A stretch of DNA of 64,000 nt, taken from positions 1-64,000 of the IMG/VR virus record IMGVR_UViG_3300018481_000001, one strand, 5' to 3'. This DNA is from a virus. Under the pieces are notes generated by a model that did not search any database, was not told where the DNA came from, and saw only the letters and a program-made list of their open reading frames with translations. The translations under genes and the position numbers were made by a program. Of the stretch, positions 8,464 to 17,004 are shown one piece after another. How positions within the stretch are numbered: position 1 is the first letter of the stretch; the number at the start of each line of letters is the position of its first letter.

Positions 8464-9300
8464 ATGCGCGAGTCACTCGACTTTACCCAAATGCCCAAGG
8501 TGGCATTTATTAACTTTGGCACAGCCAAACGTCTCTTGGCGCCAATTAAGCGCTTTGCAGGTAACAGTTCCGTAGGCCGTCTCCTAGGCAGCAGTAACAA
8601 CAACCCCGTAATTCGGGGTCTTATGCCTTACGGAGATAAAGCTGAAAAGCTGCTTGTACAGGGGGCCGGGCATTTCCTATCCCCAGAACGCACGCAAAGT
8701 CTTGCACAAGCTGTCAAAGGAATATCTCGCCCTATGGTGCGTGATGCTTGGTCTAACGCTGTCATTGGCGGCGGTTTGAGCGGCGGACTCAATGCGGCTT
8801 TCGCGGAAAAGGGTGAACGCGGTAAGGCATTTTTACAAGGTGCCGCCTCAGGTGCAGGGCTTGGAGCCGTGAGCGGCGCGGTGCAAGGTGCTAGCACCGG
8901 TATTTTTAAAAATTTGCGCGCAAAAAATATTATGAATATGGCAAATACGCATGGCGTTATGCCAGGAACCTTAGGCAAAGACATATATAAACAAAACATG
9001 TTCTGGGGCAAAGGCAATGCTCTGCGAGGCGCTTTTGGTAAAGAAGATTCGCTCCATCGCCAAGCATCGCGCGCGAAATTGGTGGGCGGAATGGCCACCG
9101 GTGTCGGAGCTGGATTTATTCTGCCCACCGCCGCTGAAATGGCGGTATCGCGACCTGTCCCGCCGCCGCCACCACCGCCACCGCCTCCTGCGCCCGTACA
9201 GCCCCCTCTCTTGGCCAACACGCCTGCGGTCTATTACGCGAAACAAGGTTCCGCTGTTTTGACAAGACCCGATTTTATTCAACTCCTCGGGCGCGCATAA
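8464..9300 (+). CDS. Glycine-zipper, polyproline virion protein with C-terminal YAK tag
   Basis: 278 residues from the ATG at 8464; a GTG at 8455 overlapping the sheath stop is an alternative. Residues 95-145 are a glycine-rich membrane-like hairpin (IGGGLSGGLNAAFAEKGERG, GAASGAGLGAVSGAVQGAS). A second glycine-rich helix (GGMATGVGAGFILP) is followed by a run of ten prolines. The C-terminus is VYYAKQGSAVLTR then FIQLLGRA. The same zipper-polyproline-YAKxGS order occurs in the 19484 protein. It lies between sheath and tube genes; an ejected membrane-active protein is inference. Confidence 0.7.
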   Translation: MRESLDFTQMPKVAFINFGTAKRLLAPIKRFAGNSSVGRLLGSSNNNPVIRGLMPYGDKAEKLLVQGAGHFLSPERTQSLAQAVKGISRPMVRDAWSNAVIGGGLSGGLNAAFAEKGERGKAFLQGAASGAGLGAVSGAVQGASTGIFKNLRAKNIMNMANTHGVMPGTLGKDIYKQNMFWGKGNALRGAFGKEDSLHRQASRAKLVGGMATGVGAGFILPTAAEMAVSRPVPPPPPPPPPPAPVQPPLLANTPAVYYAKQGSAVLTRPDFIQLLGRA

Positions 9301-9324
9301 TCTCACCAACTAGGAGTCACCCCA

Positions 9325-10074
9325 ATGCTCGGAATTACACGTAACCTCGTCACTTGGCGTTTTCAAGATCAACACGTCGAGCGCACGATGGACAACGCCA
9401 CGTACTCTTCCGCGCACCCGGATGACACGCTCACGTTGGCAGGCCCCGCGCGTCTGAGCACGGTCGATATCGCCAGCACAAATGGCAAAAGCGTTCAGTC
9501 GCTACTGGCTATCGGCATGCTGCAAAATCTCTCTATTAGCCAGCAAAAGAGCACGCAGCCCGTGATGTCACTCGGCTCGGGTCGTTCTTTTTTCGTTTCC
9601 GGAAAGGCACAGGGTCAAGGGACCATCATGCGTCTTTTCGTCAACGGGAGAAATCTCCTTCGCGTACTTTACCACAACGCACGCGCGCGAGAACTGCCGG
9701 TCCAAAACTTAGATGACCCGGCTGCCATGAGCTCGGCCTCACAGTTTTATATTAATTTGGACTCCGAGCTTTACCTCATTCCGTTTGGTTTGGGTTCCAT
9801 TTTCCGCAACAAAGCGCATGACTTTGTAGGCGGATTTTACGCGGAACTTACGCTCATCCAGAGCTACAATATTAGCATTCAAGCGGGTACCAATATGATT
9901 GCCGAACAGGTGTCATTTGTGTTCGACCGCCTGATGCCCTTTGGCGAAGCTTCACTCAGCAAGCCTGGTGTGTCACGGGATACGCTCGATGCTGTCATTG
10001 GTTTCACGGACCCGATCAGCAGTGATTTGGTCACGGAGACTCTCACGGAACAAAGTGTCCCGGCGGCGTTCTAA
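9325..10074 (+). CDS. Probable tail tube protein
   Basis: 249 residues with ribosome binding site AGGAG and ATG at 9325. Beta-rich, with FVNGRNLLRVLYHNARA, an FYINLDSELYLIPFGLG strand pair and GGFYAELTLIQSYNISIQAG, then IAEQVSFVFDR. The segment order and location directly after the sheath region match tube proteins of large myoviruses. An alternative is another small tail protein such as a tube initiator. The only gene between sheath and tube is the glycine-zipper protein. Confidence 0.65.
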   Translation: MLGITRNLVTWRFQDQHVERTMDNATYSSAHPDDTLTLAGPARLSTVDIASTNGKSVQSLLAIGMLQNLSISQQKSTQPVMSLGSGRSFFVSGKAQGQGTIMRLFVNGRNLLRVLYHNARARELPVQNLDDPAAMSSASQFYINLDSELYLIPFGLGSIFRNKAHDFVGGFYAELTLIQSYNISIQAGTNMIAEQVSFVFDRLMPFGEASLSKPGVSRDTLDAVIGFTDPISSDLVTETLTEQSVPAAF

Positions 10075-10099
10075 CCTGAACTTCTGGTTCTACGTCGTT

Positions 10100-10234
10100 A
10101 TGGTTTTATTGGCCCTGGCGGCAGGGCTTTGTTTATATGTTATATGGTCCCTGTACGCTCCTCCTGACCAAGAGTGCGTACCAGGGGCTTTCGCTTCAAC
10201 ATCTACGTTGAGTAATCATAATGGACAATTCTGA
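10100..10234 (+). CDS. Possible small membrane peptide
   Basis: 44 residues with one clear membrane segment (MVLLALAAGLCLYVIWSLYA) and a short polar tail. It has no good ribosome binding site and overlaps both a hairpin (10149-10187) and the next start. Hydrophobicity is the only support. It could be chance translation of a terminator region. Confidence 0.3.
   Translation: MVLLALAAGLCLYVIWSLYAPPDQECVPGAFASTSTLSNHNGQF
10149..10187 (+). terminator. Imperfect hairpin after the tail tube gene
   Basis: CCCTGTACGC pairs with GCGTACCAGGG with one bulged base, with CTTTCGCTT following. It would be a weak terminator or processing site separating tube expression from downstream genes. Confidence 0.35.
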
Positions 10235-10514
10235 AGGTCGAGACCAACAAGAAAAAGAACGCATCCACCTCCTCTCCGAGGAAGTGACCATCTTGCGCAG
10301 AATGCGCTCTGAGTTGCCCGATAAAATTAGGCGTCTCGAGATTGACCGAAATGCGCTCCTCCAAATCATTCGCGAAAAAGACGAACGCATTGCTGCGTTG
10401 GAAAAACAAACTGCGGATTTTATGAAAGGTTGTGAAACGGAACCTGAAACGTTTCATTACCTCGATAAAACTGCGGACAAATCTTCCAAAAAAACCAGGG
10501 GTGCGTCGCGATGA
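10221..10514 (+). CDS. Coiled-coil protein, possible tail assembly factor
   Basis: 97 residues, very polar, with a long predicted coiled coil at about 8-70 (HLLSEEVTILRRMRSELP, DRNALLQIIREKDERIAALE). No cysteine or membrane segment. Its stop overlaps the ATG of the next gene by four bases. Location after the tail tube gene is where phages often keep tail chaperones or scaffold helpers, but nothing specific shows this. Confidence 0.65.
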   Translation: MDNSEGRDQQEKERIHLLSEEVTILRRMRSELPDKIRRLEIDRNALLQIIREKDERIAALEKQTADFMKGCETEPETFHYLDKTADKSSKKTRGASR

Positions 10515-10849
10515 CCCTTGCCTACCGCCAAGGCCAGCGTGCCGCACTCGAGAAACTCGGATTTGTGACACGCACCTTGGGCGGCGCCGCACTTGGTGGC
10601 CTCTCAGGGTACGCACTAGCGCCCGAGGACCGTAAGGGCGTGGGGGCCGTGATGGGCGCGTCCCTTGGTGGACTCGGCAGCGCAGTGGCTCCTGTGGCTG
10701 CACGTGCACTCGCAGAGCGCGAGCTAACCGCCCTTGAACGCGCGGGGAGCGCCGCGCTCGGCGGCACTGCAGGCCTTGGGCTCAGTCAGTTTTCGACCAG
10801 CAAAAATGTTCCGGATCGGTCGGAAGACCCTTACCGGTATCTGCGATGA
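10511..10849 (+). CDS. Tagged glycine-zipper protein
   Basis: 112 residues. It starts with the recurrent tag (AYRQGQRAALEKLGF, residues 4-18). A glycine-zipper hairpin follows, GGAALGGLSGYAL, with the turn APEDRKGVG and a return helix GASLGGLGSAV. The turn matches that of the 23035 protein (APEDRKGTG) although the genes lie 12 kb apart on opposite strands. A second zipper (GSAALGGTAGLGLS) precedes a polar C-terminus. Translation is coupled at both ends by four-base overlaps. A membrane-inserting virion or ejected protein is inference. Confidence 0.75.
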   Translation: MTLAYRQGQRAALEKLGFVTRTLGGAALGGLSGYALAPEDRKGVGAVMGASLGGLGSAVAPVAARALAERELTALERAGSAALGGTAGLGLSQFSTSKNVPDRSEDPYRYLR

Positions 10850-11016
10850 GCGTACGCGACGGGTGGTTACTCACCTGCGGCATGTGCCTCGCGTCCATTA
10901 ATAACGAAAAAGCCAAAGCAGCTGGCTGGCTTCTTTTACCTCAGCGTCAGTTTTGCCCTCTGCATCGCGAAGAGGGTGCAAAACGGGAAACGGGATACGA
11001 TGAGCCGCGCAGGTGA
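10846..11016 (+). CDS. Small zinc-ribbon protein
   Basis: 56 residues. ATG at 10846 overlaps the upstream stop as ATGA, and the end overlaps the next gene by 17 bases. Four probable zinc ligands are visible in TCGMC and FCPLH (CxxC...CxxH). The rest is basic and unremarkable. Position between a tagged protein and the spike suggests a tail assembly accessory; not recognised. Confidence 0.65.
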   Translation: MSVRDGWLLTCGMCLASINNEKAKAAGWLLLPQRQFCPLHREEGAKRETGYDEPRR

Positions 11017-12448
11017 ATTCGGCATTGTTGTCACCTATCAAGCGGACAACTACACGGCCACGGTGCGCACTTCCGCAGGTCGAACACTCACCGGCGTGCC
11101 CCGTCTACGCAGTTCTCCAGGAGAAATTGCCCCTCTTGCGCCGGGTACGCCCGTCCTGCTGAACTTCGATTACGGTGCTCCGTTTATATTGGGCGTACTC
11201 TCGGCGCCGCTGGGAAATGACCCCGCAGACAATAAATTCTCCCTTACTGACACAGAAGGGTTTGGCGGCCAGGGGCTCAACAAAACTGCGCTGGACACTG
11301 GCAGCGATTACCGCAACGCACAAGAACCCAGCGACGTAGTACCGGGCGATTGGGTGCAGCTCGGCTCTAATGGGAATTCTATCGGGGTATTGGCCGGGGG
11401 TGTCAACGTCATGCGTTCGACACCTCTTGCGCAAATACGTACACATCTCATCAATGATCTTGTAGAAATTATATCGCGTAACTTTCGCCATATCACAGAT
11501 ATGGGCGAATTTACGGTCCAAAACAACGACGGGCGCATCAATATGCGCTTCCGTGGTGGCAGCGACCAGCGCAGCGAAGCGGGTCCTGACGAAGAAAACT
11601 GGACCATTAAATTTGACCTGGGAGCCGAAGGTGATTTGCTCAACTTCGAACTCTGCACGCCTGAAGGGCAAACGCTGTTTCGATTTCATGTGGACAGCGA
11701 AGGCAAATGCGAAATATTCGGCATTAATGGCGTTGCAATTCACTCGGGGAACCTCACGGGCGGCACTGCTGTTGAAACCGTAACTGGCAACAAAAGACAG
11801 TCCTTTTTAGGCAATCACGAAACGGAAGTTTCAGGAACCCAAAAACATACGGTGCGCGGTGGCGTAGAAACGAACGTACTCGGTGACCATACGCTGAGCG
11901 CCGGTAACGACGTACGTACCCAGGCGCTGCGCGATTACGGACTATCCGCCGGCCGCAATATGTATGTCGCAGTGCAAGGCAATGACACGGGTGAATCTTT
12001 AATATTTGATATCGCCAGTGGAAATTACTTTGTGAATATTGGTGGCGTAAACTCACCCAATCCCAAGAGCGGGTTTACGATGAAGACATTCGCCGGAGAT
12101 ATGAATCATGAATCTACAGCGGGCGGTAATTTCAATATCACTTCGCTGCTTGGCATCTTACAAAGCAAGACACGTAAAGCCGTACTCTCTACAAACAATA
12201 TTCCTGATTCAGTCATTTTGGGGGGCTCTGCCTTAACGAGCCATATCGTTAAATACGAACAACTCGAACAACACCTCATGCTGCTTTACCAGCTGCTCGA
12301 CACGCACGTGCACGTCGAACAAGGCACCGCCACGGCCGGTCCCTTCCCGGTTGTTGGTGTAAGTGGAATGCCCGTTGTGCCCTTCAGCAGCGTGCTCAAT
12401 TCACTCATTATTACACTCAAGAGTTTGACAACCGGAGTGGCTCTGTGA
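11000..12448 (+). CDS. Baseplate spike protein (gp5/VgrG/gpV-like)
   Basis: 482 residues from the ATG at 11000. Residues 1-80 form an OB-fold-like beta barrel typical of phage spikes (GEFGIVVTYQADNYTATVRT, GTPVLLNFDYGAPFILGVL). Residues 240-330 have short repeating strands of beta-helix style (GNKRQSFLGNHETEVSG, GGVETNVLGDHTLSAGNDV). The C-terminal segment has a helix and THVHVEQG. The spike is expected to cap the tail tube and pierce the outer membrane. No lysozyme domain is inserted, unlike T4 gp5. Confidence 0.8.
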   Translation: MSRAGEFGIVVTYQADNYTATVRTSAGRTLTGVPRLRSSPGEIAPLAPGTPVLLNFDYGAPFILGVLSAPLGNDPADNKFSLTDTEGFGGQGLNKTALDTGSDYRNAQEPSDVVPGDWVQLGSNGNSIGVLAGGVNVMRSTPLAQIRTHLINDLVEIISRNFRHITDMGEFTVQNNDGRINMRFRGGSDQRSEAGPDEENWTIKFDLGAEGDLLNFELCTPEGQTLFRFHVDSEGKCEIFGINGVAIHSGNLTGGTAVETVTGNKRQSFLGNHETEVSGTQKHTVRGGVETNVLGDHTLSAGNDVRTQALRDYGLSAGRNMYVAVQGNDTGESLIFDIASGNYFVNIGGVNSPNPKSGFTMKTFAGDMNHESTAGGNFNITSLLGILQSKTRKAVLSTNNIPDSVILGGSALTSHIVKYEQLEQHLMLLYQLLDTHVHVEQGTATAGPFPVVGVSGMPVVPFSSVLNSLIITLKSLTTGVAL

Positions 12449-12474
12449 GCTCTTCTCGCTGGCATGTGCCCCCT

Positions 12475-12648
12475 ATGTTTAAGCTTCTTTTGCTTATTCA
12501 AAAAGGCGCTGCACTTCTGCAAAAAGAAGAACTTGAGGAAAAGTTAAACCAAGCTCAGGCTATGCTCAAATCGTATGGCAAATTGGAAAAAACTCAGCAC
12601 AAACAAGCTGGCTCCTCCGGCGCTCCAGAAAATTCTTCTCGGCGTTGA
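12475..12648 (+). CDS. Short helical protein between spike and baseplate genes
   Basis: 57 residues from the ATG at 12475; a GTG at 12445 overlapping the spike stop would give 67. It has a hydrophobic start (MFKLLLLIQKGAALL) followed by a charged helix (KEELEEKLNQAQAMLKSYGK). It overlaps the next gene by 74 bases in another frame, which weakens the call. Confidence 0.45.
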   Translation: MFKLLLLIQKGAALLQKEELEEKLNQAQAMLKSYGKLEKTQHKQAGSSGAPENSSRR

Positions 12649-14407
12649 GAAAACCAATGCGGCCTTCAAGACCGCGCTGCGTGTCACGCAAGCCAAACTT
12701 CACATCGCCAAAGTTTTTGCGCGTATCGCAGCAGCCAATCCAGTCGAAGCAGCTCTACGCACTGCACTTCAAGAAATAGAAGACTTTTTAACCGGCCTTG
12801 CAGCCAATACCGCTGCACACGCCATCATGATTCCTATTCAAAAACAATATACAGGTATCGACTTTCTTGAGAGTTTTGACAGATTCTCGCTCGAATCAGT
12901 ATTTGATAAGGTAGCCAATGAAGGCTCTTACACACGGGACGTTCTCCGCACCAATACACCCGCTACAATTTCATTTATCAATCACGCCACCAATGCCACA
13001 GGCGGTAACCACGGCTACTGGCGTACCTTTATGCTATCTCTATACGATACGGGTGACGCAGCGCGCCCCTTGTTCCCGCCAAATTACGCTGTTGCCGGTG
13101 TCTCCGTAATCATGGGCGCCAACAGTCTTTCGTTGTTGATGCCTCTGATGGATATTTTTAATCAATTATTATTTATGGGCACGCGCGGCAGTTTGTCCTC
13201 CCGCATTTTACCTATGCCACGTAACTTGCGCGGGTTGGTCATCCCTATGCCCGACAAACAAGAGCTGGGGGTACAGTTGGACTGGGACCCTATTCCATTG
13301 GTTATCCTGCGGCCAGGCTTCACGTCAGAGCAATTCCAAGTTAAAAATATTTTAGTGATTCGCTCGGTCGACCCGAATCTTCGTCAGCGCTTTGGCTGGG
13401 CCCAAAATTTTGATTTCATTCCCAGCGTACTTACGGACGCAGACCCAACAGTCAAAGACTGGGAAATCGATCCCGACGCGGAAACGCAAGTCATCGCGCA
13501 GCTAAAAAATACTGGCTTTGTTTTCCGTTACGTTGACCGTGTTCCCCTGAAAGAGGGCCGCGCCTACTACTACGCGCTTGCCGTAATCTATACCCTGGGT
13601 GGGGTCCTGCAGCCGGTCAGTAATTTGTCCAATGTAGAAACCATTTATTACAATGGCCGCGCACGCCCTTCGAGCCGAGGAGAACCACCTGATTGGTTTA
13701 TGACTCCCACGGCCGTACAGCTTTTTCCCGTACTTTATTCAATTATCGGTGAAGCAAAGATATTTATTTCTAAAATGCTAGCACGCACTACCAGCAACAA
13801 TGGTGTTGTGAATTTAATTCTACAGCTTATTGCGCAAGTCGATTTGCTATTGATTGAGGCGCGGCGTATTTCTTTTCTACTCAATCAGTTGGCCAACCGT
13901 ATCAAACTGTTGAGTACGATGGAAACGGCGGGTGTCCGAACAACCAACATCGAAGTCCCTGCCGGTGGAATTCAAGCCTGGGGCGCAGAGCTCGCGCGGC
14001 GTTTGGCAGACGAAAGTGACCCCTCTCGCCCGCCTTACGATCATAACGAGCTCTGCGCAGGGTTTATTATTGTCGCAGGTGCGCCGCGTCTCCCCGAACT
14101 TCGGGCATTTCGGGAACTATTGTCACTCTTTTTTGGAGACGACAAACCTACATCGCTTCGAGAGGTACTAGAAATCCTGGACGTCGACACGCGCACTGGC
14201 AGGGGCGCCAACGGCGTAGGGCGTCGACCCGGCGCCGGCAGCGCCGTCTACGACCCCACGTACGACGGCACGGGGCCTGGTTACGGTAGGTTTGACGCAT
14301 CCCTCCAGCCCACAGTAGCGAACGTCGTAGATGCCCAAGTGCCTTCCAAAGTGCCACCTGTTTTCGACGCTTCTCTCAAAAAGTCGACGCGTGCTGATGG
14401 GTGCTAA
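12575..14407 (+). CDS. Large baseplate or tail structural protein with fibronectin-like domain
   Basis: 610 residues. The N-terminal 120 residues are helical (VEAALRTALQEIEDFL). The middle has a fibronectin-III-like pattern (GVQLDWDPIPLVILRPG to AYYYALAVIYTLGG, then PVSNLSNVET). Residues 380-450 are long helices (FLLNQLANRIKLLSTME). The tail is Gly/Pro/Asp-rich (GRGANGVGRRPGAGSA). No membrane segments. Position directly after the spike supports a baseplate role. The start overlaps the previous short gene. Confidence 0.7.
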   Translation: MANWKKLSTNKLAPPALQKILLGVEKTNAAFKTALRVTQAKLHIAKVFARIAAANPVEAALRTALQEIEDFLTGLAANTAAHAIMIPIQKQYTGIDFLESFDRFSLESVFDKVANEGSYTRDVLRTNTPATISFINHATNATGGNHGYWRTFMLSLYDTGDAARPLFPPNYAVAGVSVIMGANSLSLLMPLMDIFNQLLFMGTRGSLSSRILPMPRNLRGLVIPMPDKQELGVQLDWDPIPLVILRPGFTSEQFQVKNILVIRSVDPNLRQRFGWAQNFDFIPSVLTDADPTVKDWEIDPDAETQVIAQLKNTGFVFRYVDRVPLKEGRAYYYALAVIYTLGGVLQPVSNLSNVETIYYNGRARPSSRGEPPDWFMTPTAVQLFPVLYSIIGEAKIFISKMLARTTSNNGVVNLILQLIAQVDLLLIEARRISFLLNQLANRIKLLSTMETAGVRTTNIEVPAGGIQAWGAELARRLADESDPSRPPYDHNELCAGFIIVAGAPRLPELRAFRELLSLFFGDDKPTSLREVLEILDVDTRTGRGANGVGRRPGAGSAVYDPTYDGTGPGYGRFDASLQPTVANVVDAQVPSKVPPVFDASLKKSTRADGC

Positions 14408-14429
14408 AAAAAGACACTAAATTCAGCGC

Positions 14430-14822
14430 ATGCCCACTCTCACCGCGAACCTCGTTGTCACCTACGGAAGCCTCATCCCTAACGGGGCGGTACCGCGACG
14501 GGACCCATTTATTTTTGCTCTGGATTACACAGAAGAATCCAGCAAGTTGGTCCACGTCCCGCCCGCCGTCATCGACTATCCAGTCCAACTAGATTCAATT
14601 ACGGCGCCTAAATTTTTGTTACTGTCCTGCGAACTCGCAGACGTCAGCATTCAGCTTTCCGACGGCCTGGACGAGGGTGGACGTGTCACATCCGCACTGG
14701 CTGCAGGCGCCGGCTGGATTATGTTCGTCCACCCCGTAGGTCAGCAGATAAAAGAAATACTCGTCACGACGCCAGCTTCACCCGTGAGCGGCGCGCGCAT
14801 ACGCATCATTTCTTTCGAATAA
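14430..14822 (+). CDS. Small beta-rich virion protein ending the late operon
   Basis: 130 residues, almost entirely strand-forming (TANLVVTYGSLIP, FALDYTEESSKLVHVPP, AGWIMFVHPVG). The stop is immediately followed, with no spacer, by the stop of the convergent minus-strand gene. No terminator hairpin is visible at this junction. Probably a baseplate or tail accessory protein by location only. Confidence 0.65.
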   Translation: MPTLTANLVVTYGSLIPNGAVPRRDPFIFALDYTEESSKLVHVPPAVIDYPVQLDSITAPKFLLLSCELADVSIQLSDGLDEGGRVTSALAAGAGWIMFVHPVGQQIKEILVTTPASPVSGARIRIISFE

Positions 14823-15005
14823 TTATTTAAAACGTAAAACCGTATATGTAGCAGTGCCCTGGCGCCCCGTACACGTTTCACCAGGACGTAAATCACGCGG
14901 GTGTTTACCTTCATATGTCGGGAAAACCGAAATATAAGGATCTTCGAGAGAAAAGTCTTTCCCACGAAGCGTCACGGGCCCGCCACTTACGATGTGAAAA
15001 ATCAT
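14823..15005 (-). CDS. Small beta-rich protein, last of the minus operon
   Basis: 60 residues. ATG overlaps the stop of the upstream gene by four bases (ATGA). Sequence suggests a small beta barrel (GGPVTLRGKDFSLEDPYISV, GTATYTVLRF). Not recognised. It ends head-to-head with the structural operon. Confidence 0.6.
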   Translation of the reverse strand: MIFHIVSGGPVTLRGKDFSLEDPYISVFPTYEGKHPRDLRPGETCTGRQGTATYTVLRFK

Positions 15006-15286
15006 AAATCAAACCTGCCGCTACCGGTTAAAGTTACAGGGCTAAAAGGAGCACCCGTGGGAATTGCAGCCTCCCCCGGCAACGCCGAAGAGATAGTCTG
15101 CAATCCACCTTGGGTGATTTGAATCGTGACCGTAATGCCGGCGCTTGTGAAGTATTCAAGCAATCCTTCGGCAAACGCATCAGTGAAATATCGAATTGAT
15201 TTTCTAGCAATCTTCGGGAATGTCCCGAGTTTGCTATCAATTTTATTGTACAACAGCGTCGATAGTGCGTCGCTCGCCGTAGACAC
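15002..15286 (-). CDS. Small structural-type protein
   Basis: 94 residues: a helical first half (ALSTLLYNKIDSKLGTF, YFTDAFAEGLLEYFTSAG) and a strand-rich second half with TITVTIQITQGGLQ-like alternation ending in GSGRFDL. Translationally coupled to its neighbours. Gene order beside virion genes suggests a minor virion component. Not recognised. Confidence 0.6.
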   Translation of the reverse strand: MSTASDALSTLLYNKIDSKLGTFPKIARKSIRYFTDAFAEGLLEYFTSAGITVTIQITQGGLQTISSALPGEAAIPTGAPFSPVTLTGSGRFDL

Positions 15287-15540
15287 TATTTCACCGTAAC
15301 CTGGGAGCCCCTTTTCTCAGCGGGGCGGTTGTACTGGTGTACATACCCCGCCTTGAGGCGCTTAGAACCGGGATAATCGACAATAATTGTCGTAGGGCTT
15401 GCCCACGTACTTGGTAATTTTTTATATCCTTCCGATCGATTACAGGAAGGACAGTGCTCGGGTACGCCGTCTGCCCCTTCGACATACTCATCGAATTCCG
15501 TATGGCAGGCGAGGCACTCGAAATCAAAATGTTTGAGCAT
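15286..15540 (-). CDS. FmdB-type zinc-ribbon protein
   Basis: 84 residues. The N-terminal pattern FDFECLACHTEFDEYV then EHCPSCNR is the compact CxxC...CxxC ribbon of the FmdB family of putative regulators. The C-terminus is basic and unstructured. In phages such proteins often sit in late operons with unknown roles. Confidence 0.7.
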   Translation of the reverse strand: MLKHFDFECLACHTEFDEYVEGADGVPEHCPSCNRSEGYKKLPSTWASPTTIIVDYPGSKRLKAGYVHQYNRPAEKRGSQVTVK

Positions 15541-15545
15541 GTTTT

Positions 15546-16022
15546 TTACCTGCGACGAGGTAGTACTGCAGCAGCTTCAGAACGTTCGCGAAAATCTGCT
15601 TCGTAATCTACTTCATCATTGGTGTAGCGTGAGGCGCCGGACACCATGTTGGGATTCTCGTCTTTAAGACAATTCTCGCGAATAGACATATATTTATCGC
15701 GGGTCTGCTTAAGTACTTCGATAAGATCATCGATCATGTAGATGCTCATAAAAGGCATCGTCTCGATGACCTGACCGTCATCACCAACTTTTACCGCACC
15801 CACCTTGATGGAGAACTGCGGTACGCGCATGGGTCGCTTGCTGACTTCCACAGCAATCGCACCCTTGGTTTTGCGCTCGAGAGGCAGCCAATTTACCAAT
15901 GGCTGTTTATATGCGTTTTCATGCCTGTCATGTCGGGGCCCTAGAGTTTTACTCGTCATGCGGGTCTCCACTACTACACGCCGGGGACTTCGAACACTCA
16001 TCGCGCTGGATTCTTTTGGCAC
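15546..16022 (-). CDS. Unrecognised basic protein
   Basis: 158 residues from a GTG with AAAGGTG upstream; an ATG at residue 8 is an alternative. The N-terminus is basic (VRSPRRVVVETRMTSKTLGP), the middle beta-rich (FSIKVGAVKVGDDGQVIET) and the end helical and charged (IDDLIEVLKQTRDKYMSIRE). No cofactor or metal motif seen. Confidence 0.65.
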   Translation of the reverse strand: MPKESSAMSVRSPRRVVVETRMTSKTLGPRHDRHENAYKQPLVNWLPLERKTKGAIAVEVSKRPMRVPQFSIKVGAVKVGDDGQVIETMPFMSIYMIDDLIEVLKQTRDKYMSIRENCLKDENPNMVSGASRYTNDEVDYEADFRERSEAAAVLPRRR

Positions 16023-16060
16023 TTAATATTCACCTTTTGACGTTTTATGTACTGCTGAAA

Positions 16061-16084
16061 GGTATGGGGATGTATACCCATACC
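16061..16084 (-). terminator. Perfect 8-bp hairpin in an 80-base intergenic gap
   Basis: GGTATGGG and CCCATACC flank an 8-base loop just downstream of the 16102 gene. On the minus strand it is followed by only TTTC, so it is either a weak terminator or an operator. It is the longest symmetrical element in this gap. Confidence 0.4.
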
Positions 16085-16101
16085 ACTCGTAAATTCTTTG
16101 C

Positions 16102-16992
16102 TCAAGGAGAGAAGATCGCTTTGGGTCCTGTAAAAAGCGCGACGGGCCAAAGCCCAGACGTCAACGCAACTGCGCGCGTTCGGTCGTAACGTACTTGCCA
16201 GTTCGCAAACGTACTTGCTCGAAAGGTACCGAGAAGCACCTTTGGAAAATCCTTGCTTTTGATTGCGCTAAGTAAAATCTTTTGCGCAATCGCAGGCGCG
16301 TTGACTGAAAAGGCGTGATAAACACACAACGCCAAGTCTTCAGCCATGGAAATATCTTTTTCAACTAGCATGGTACGCACGGGCCGTCTTTGATAAAATA
16401 ATTCTTCTGTATTTTGCTGACCTTGAATCAGCCAATTAATAGCATATTCTTTTTGAGCATCAAACAGCGCAGATTCTGAAAAAACTTGATGGTGTAAAAG
16501 CGCCCACCGTCGCGCTTGTTCCCAGTAGGGGCCTGTTTGAGGCACCACACCACGCAAAGGTGCCAACTCCTGCAGAATGTCCGCCCCTGTAACGGGCTTA
16601 CCTGTCTGTACCTCGGACAACACGCCCTTAGATGTAATCGCCCAGCCTCGCGCGCGATACTGATCGAGCAAAGCAATCATCGCAAAACCAGGCGTTCGCG
16701 CAAGTTCCATTCGACTCAGCAACGCAAACAAGCTGCCTTGCGTACCGCTGCTTGGGTACACCGCAATATTATGGAGTGGTCCGCCACTCAATCCCGCGCC
16801 GTCATAGCTCTGCACGCTGCCATAACGCGGCGCTTCCAACTGTGCGGTCAGGAAAAAAGCACGATCCATATGTAGGGACGTACTAGGTAACGACACCGGA
16901 GTACGCCCGTCAATTTTGCAACCAGCGTACCCCTTGTACCGAACCCACTGAACACGTGTGACTTCTGGATTGGGCGTAAGCGGCATACCCAA
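16102..16992 (-). CDS. Possible lysozyme-like cell-wall hydrolase
   Basis: 296 residues. Near residues 45-75 an FFLTAQLEAP helix (candidate Glu) is followed by YGSVQSYDGAGLSGG (candidate Asp) and a GPLHNIAV strand. That spacing is reminiscent of lysozyme/chitosanase-superfamily active sites. The rest is helical (SRMELARTPGFAMIALLDQY, WALLHHQVFSES). No signal peptide or wall-binding repeat. It lies in a minus operon downstream of small membrane proteins. The hydrolase call is a weak inference; it could be another virion protein. Confidence 0.4.
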   Translation of the reverse strand: MGMPLTPNPEVTRVQWVRYKGYAGCKIDGRTPVSLPSTSLHMDRAFFLTAQLEAPRYGSVQSYDGAGLSGGPLHNIAVYPSSGTQGSLFALLSRMELARTPGFAMIALLDQYRARGWAITSKGVLSEVQTGKPVTGADILQELAPLRGVVPQTGPYWEQARRWALLHHQVFSESALFDAQKEYAINWLIQGQQNTEELFYQRRPVRTMLVEKDISMAEDLALCVYHAFSVNAPAIAQKILLSAIKSKDFPKVLLGTFRASTFANWQVRYDRTRAVALTSGLWPVALFTGPKAIFSP

Positions 16993-17004
16993 TAATAGTC
17001 GGTC

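Noticed and set aside
10100-10234. 44-residue membrane peptide as a secure gene
   Set aside because: Kept only as low-confidence: no ribosome binding site and it overlaps a hairpin and a coiled-coil gene start.
16102-16992. Confident endolysin
   Set aside because: The Glu/Asp spacing is only suggestive and there is no signal peptide, cell-wall domain or clear holin next to it.
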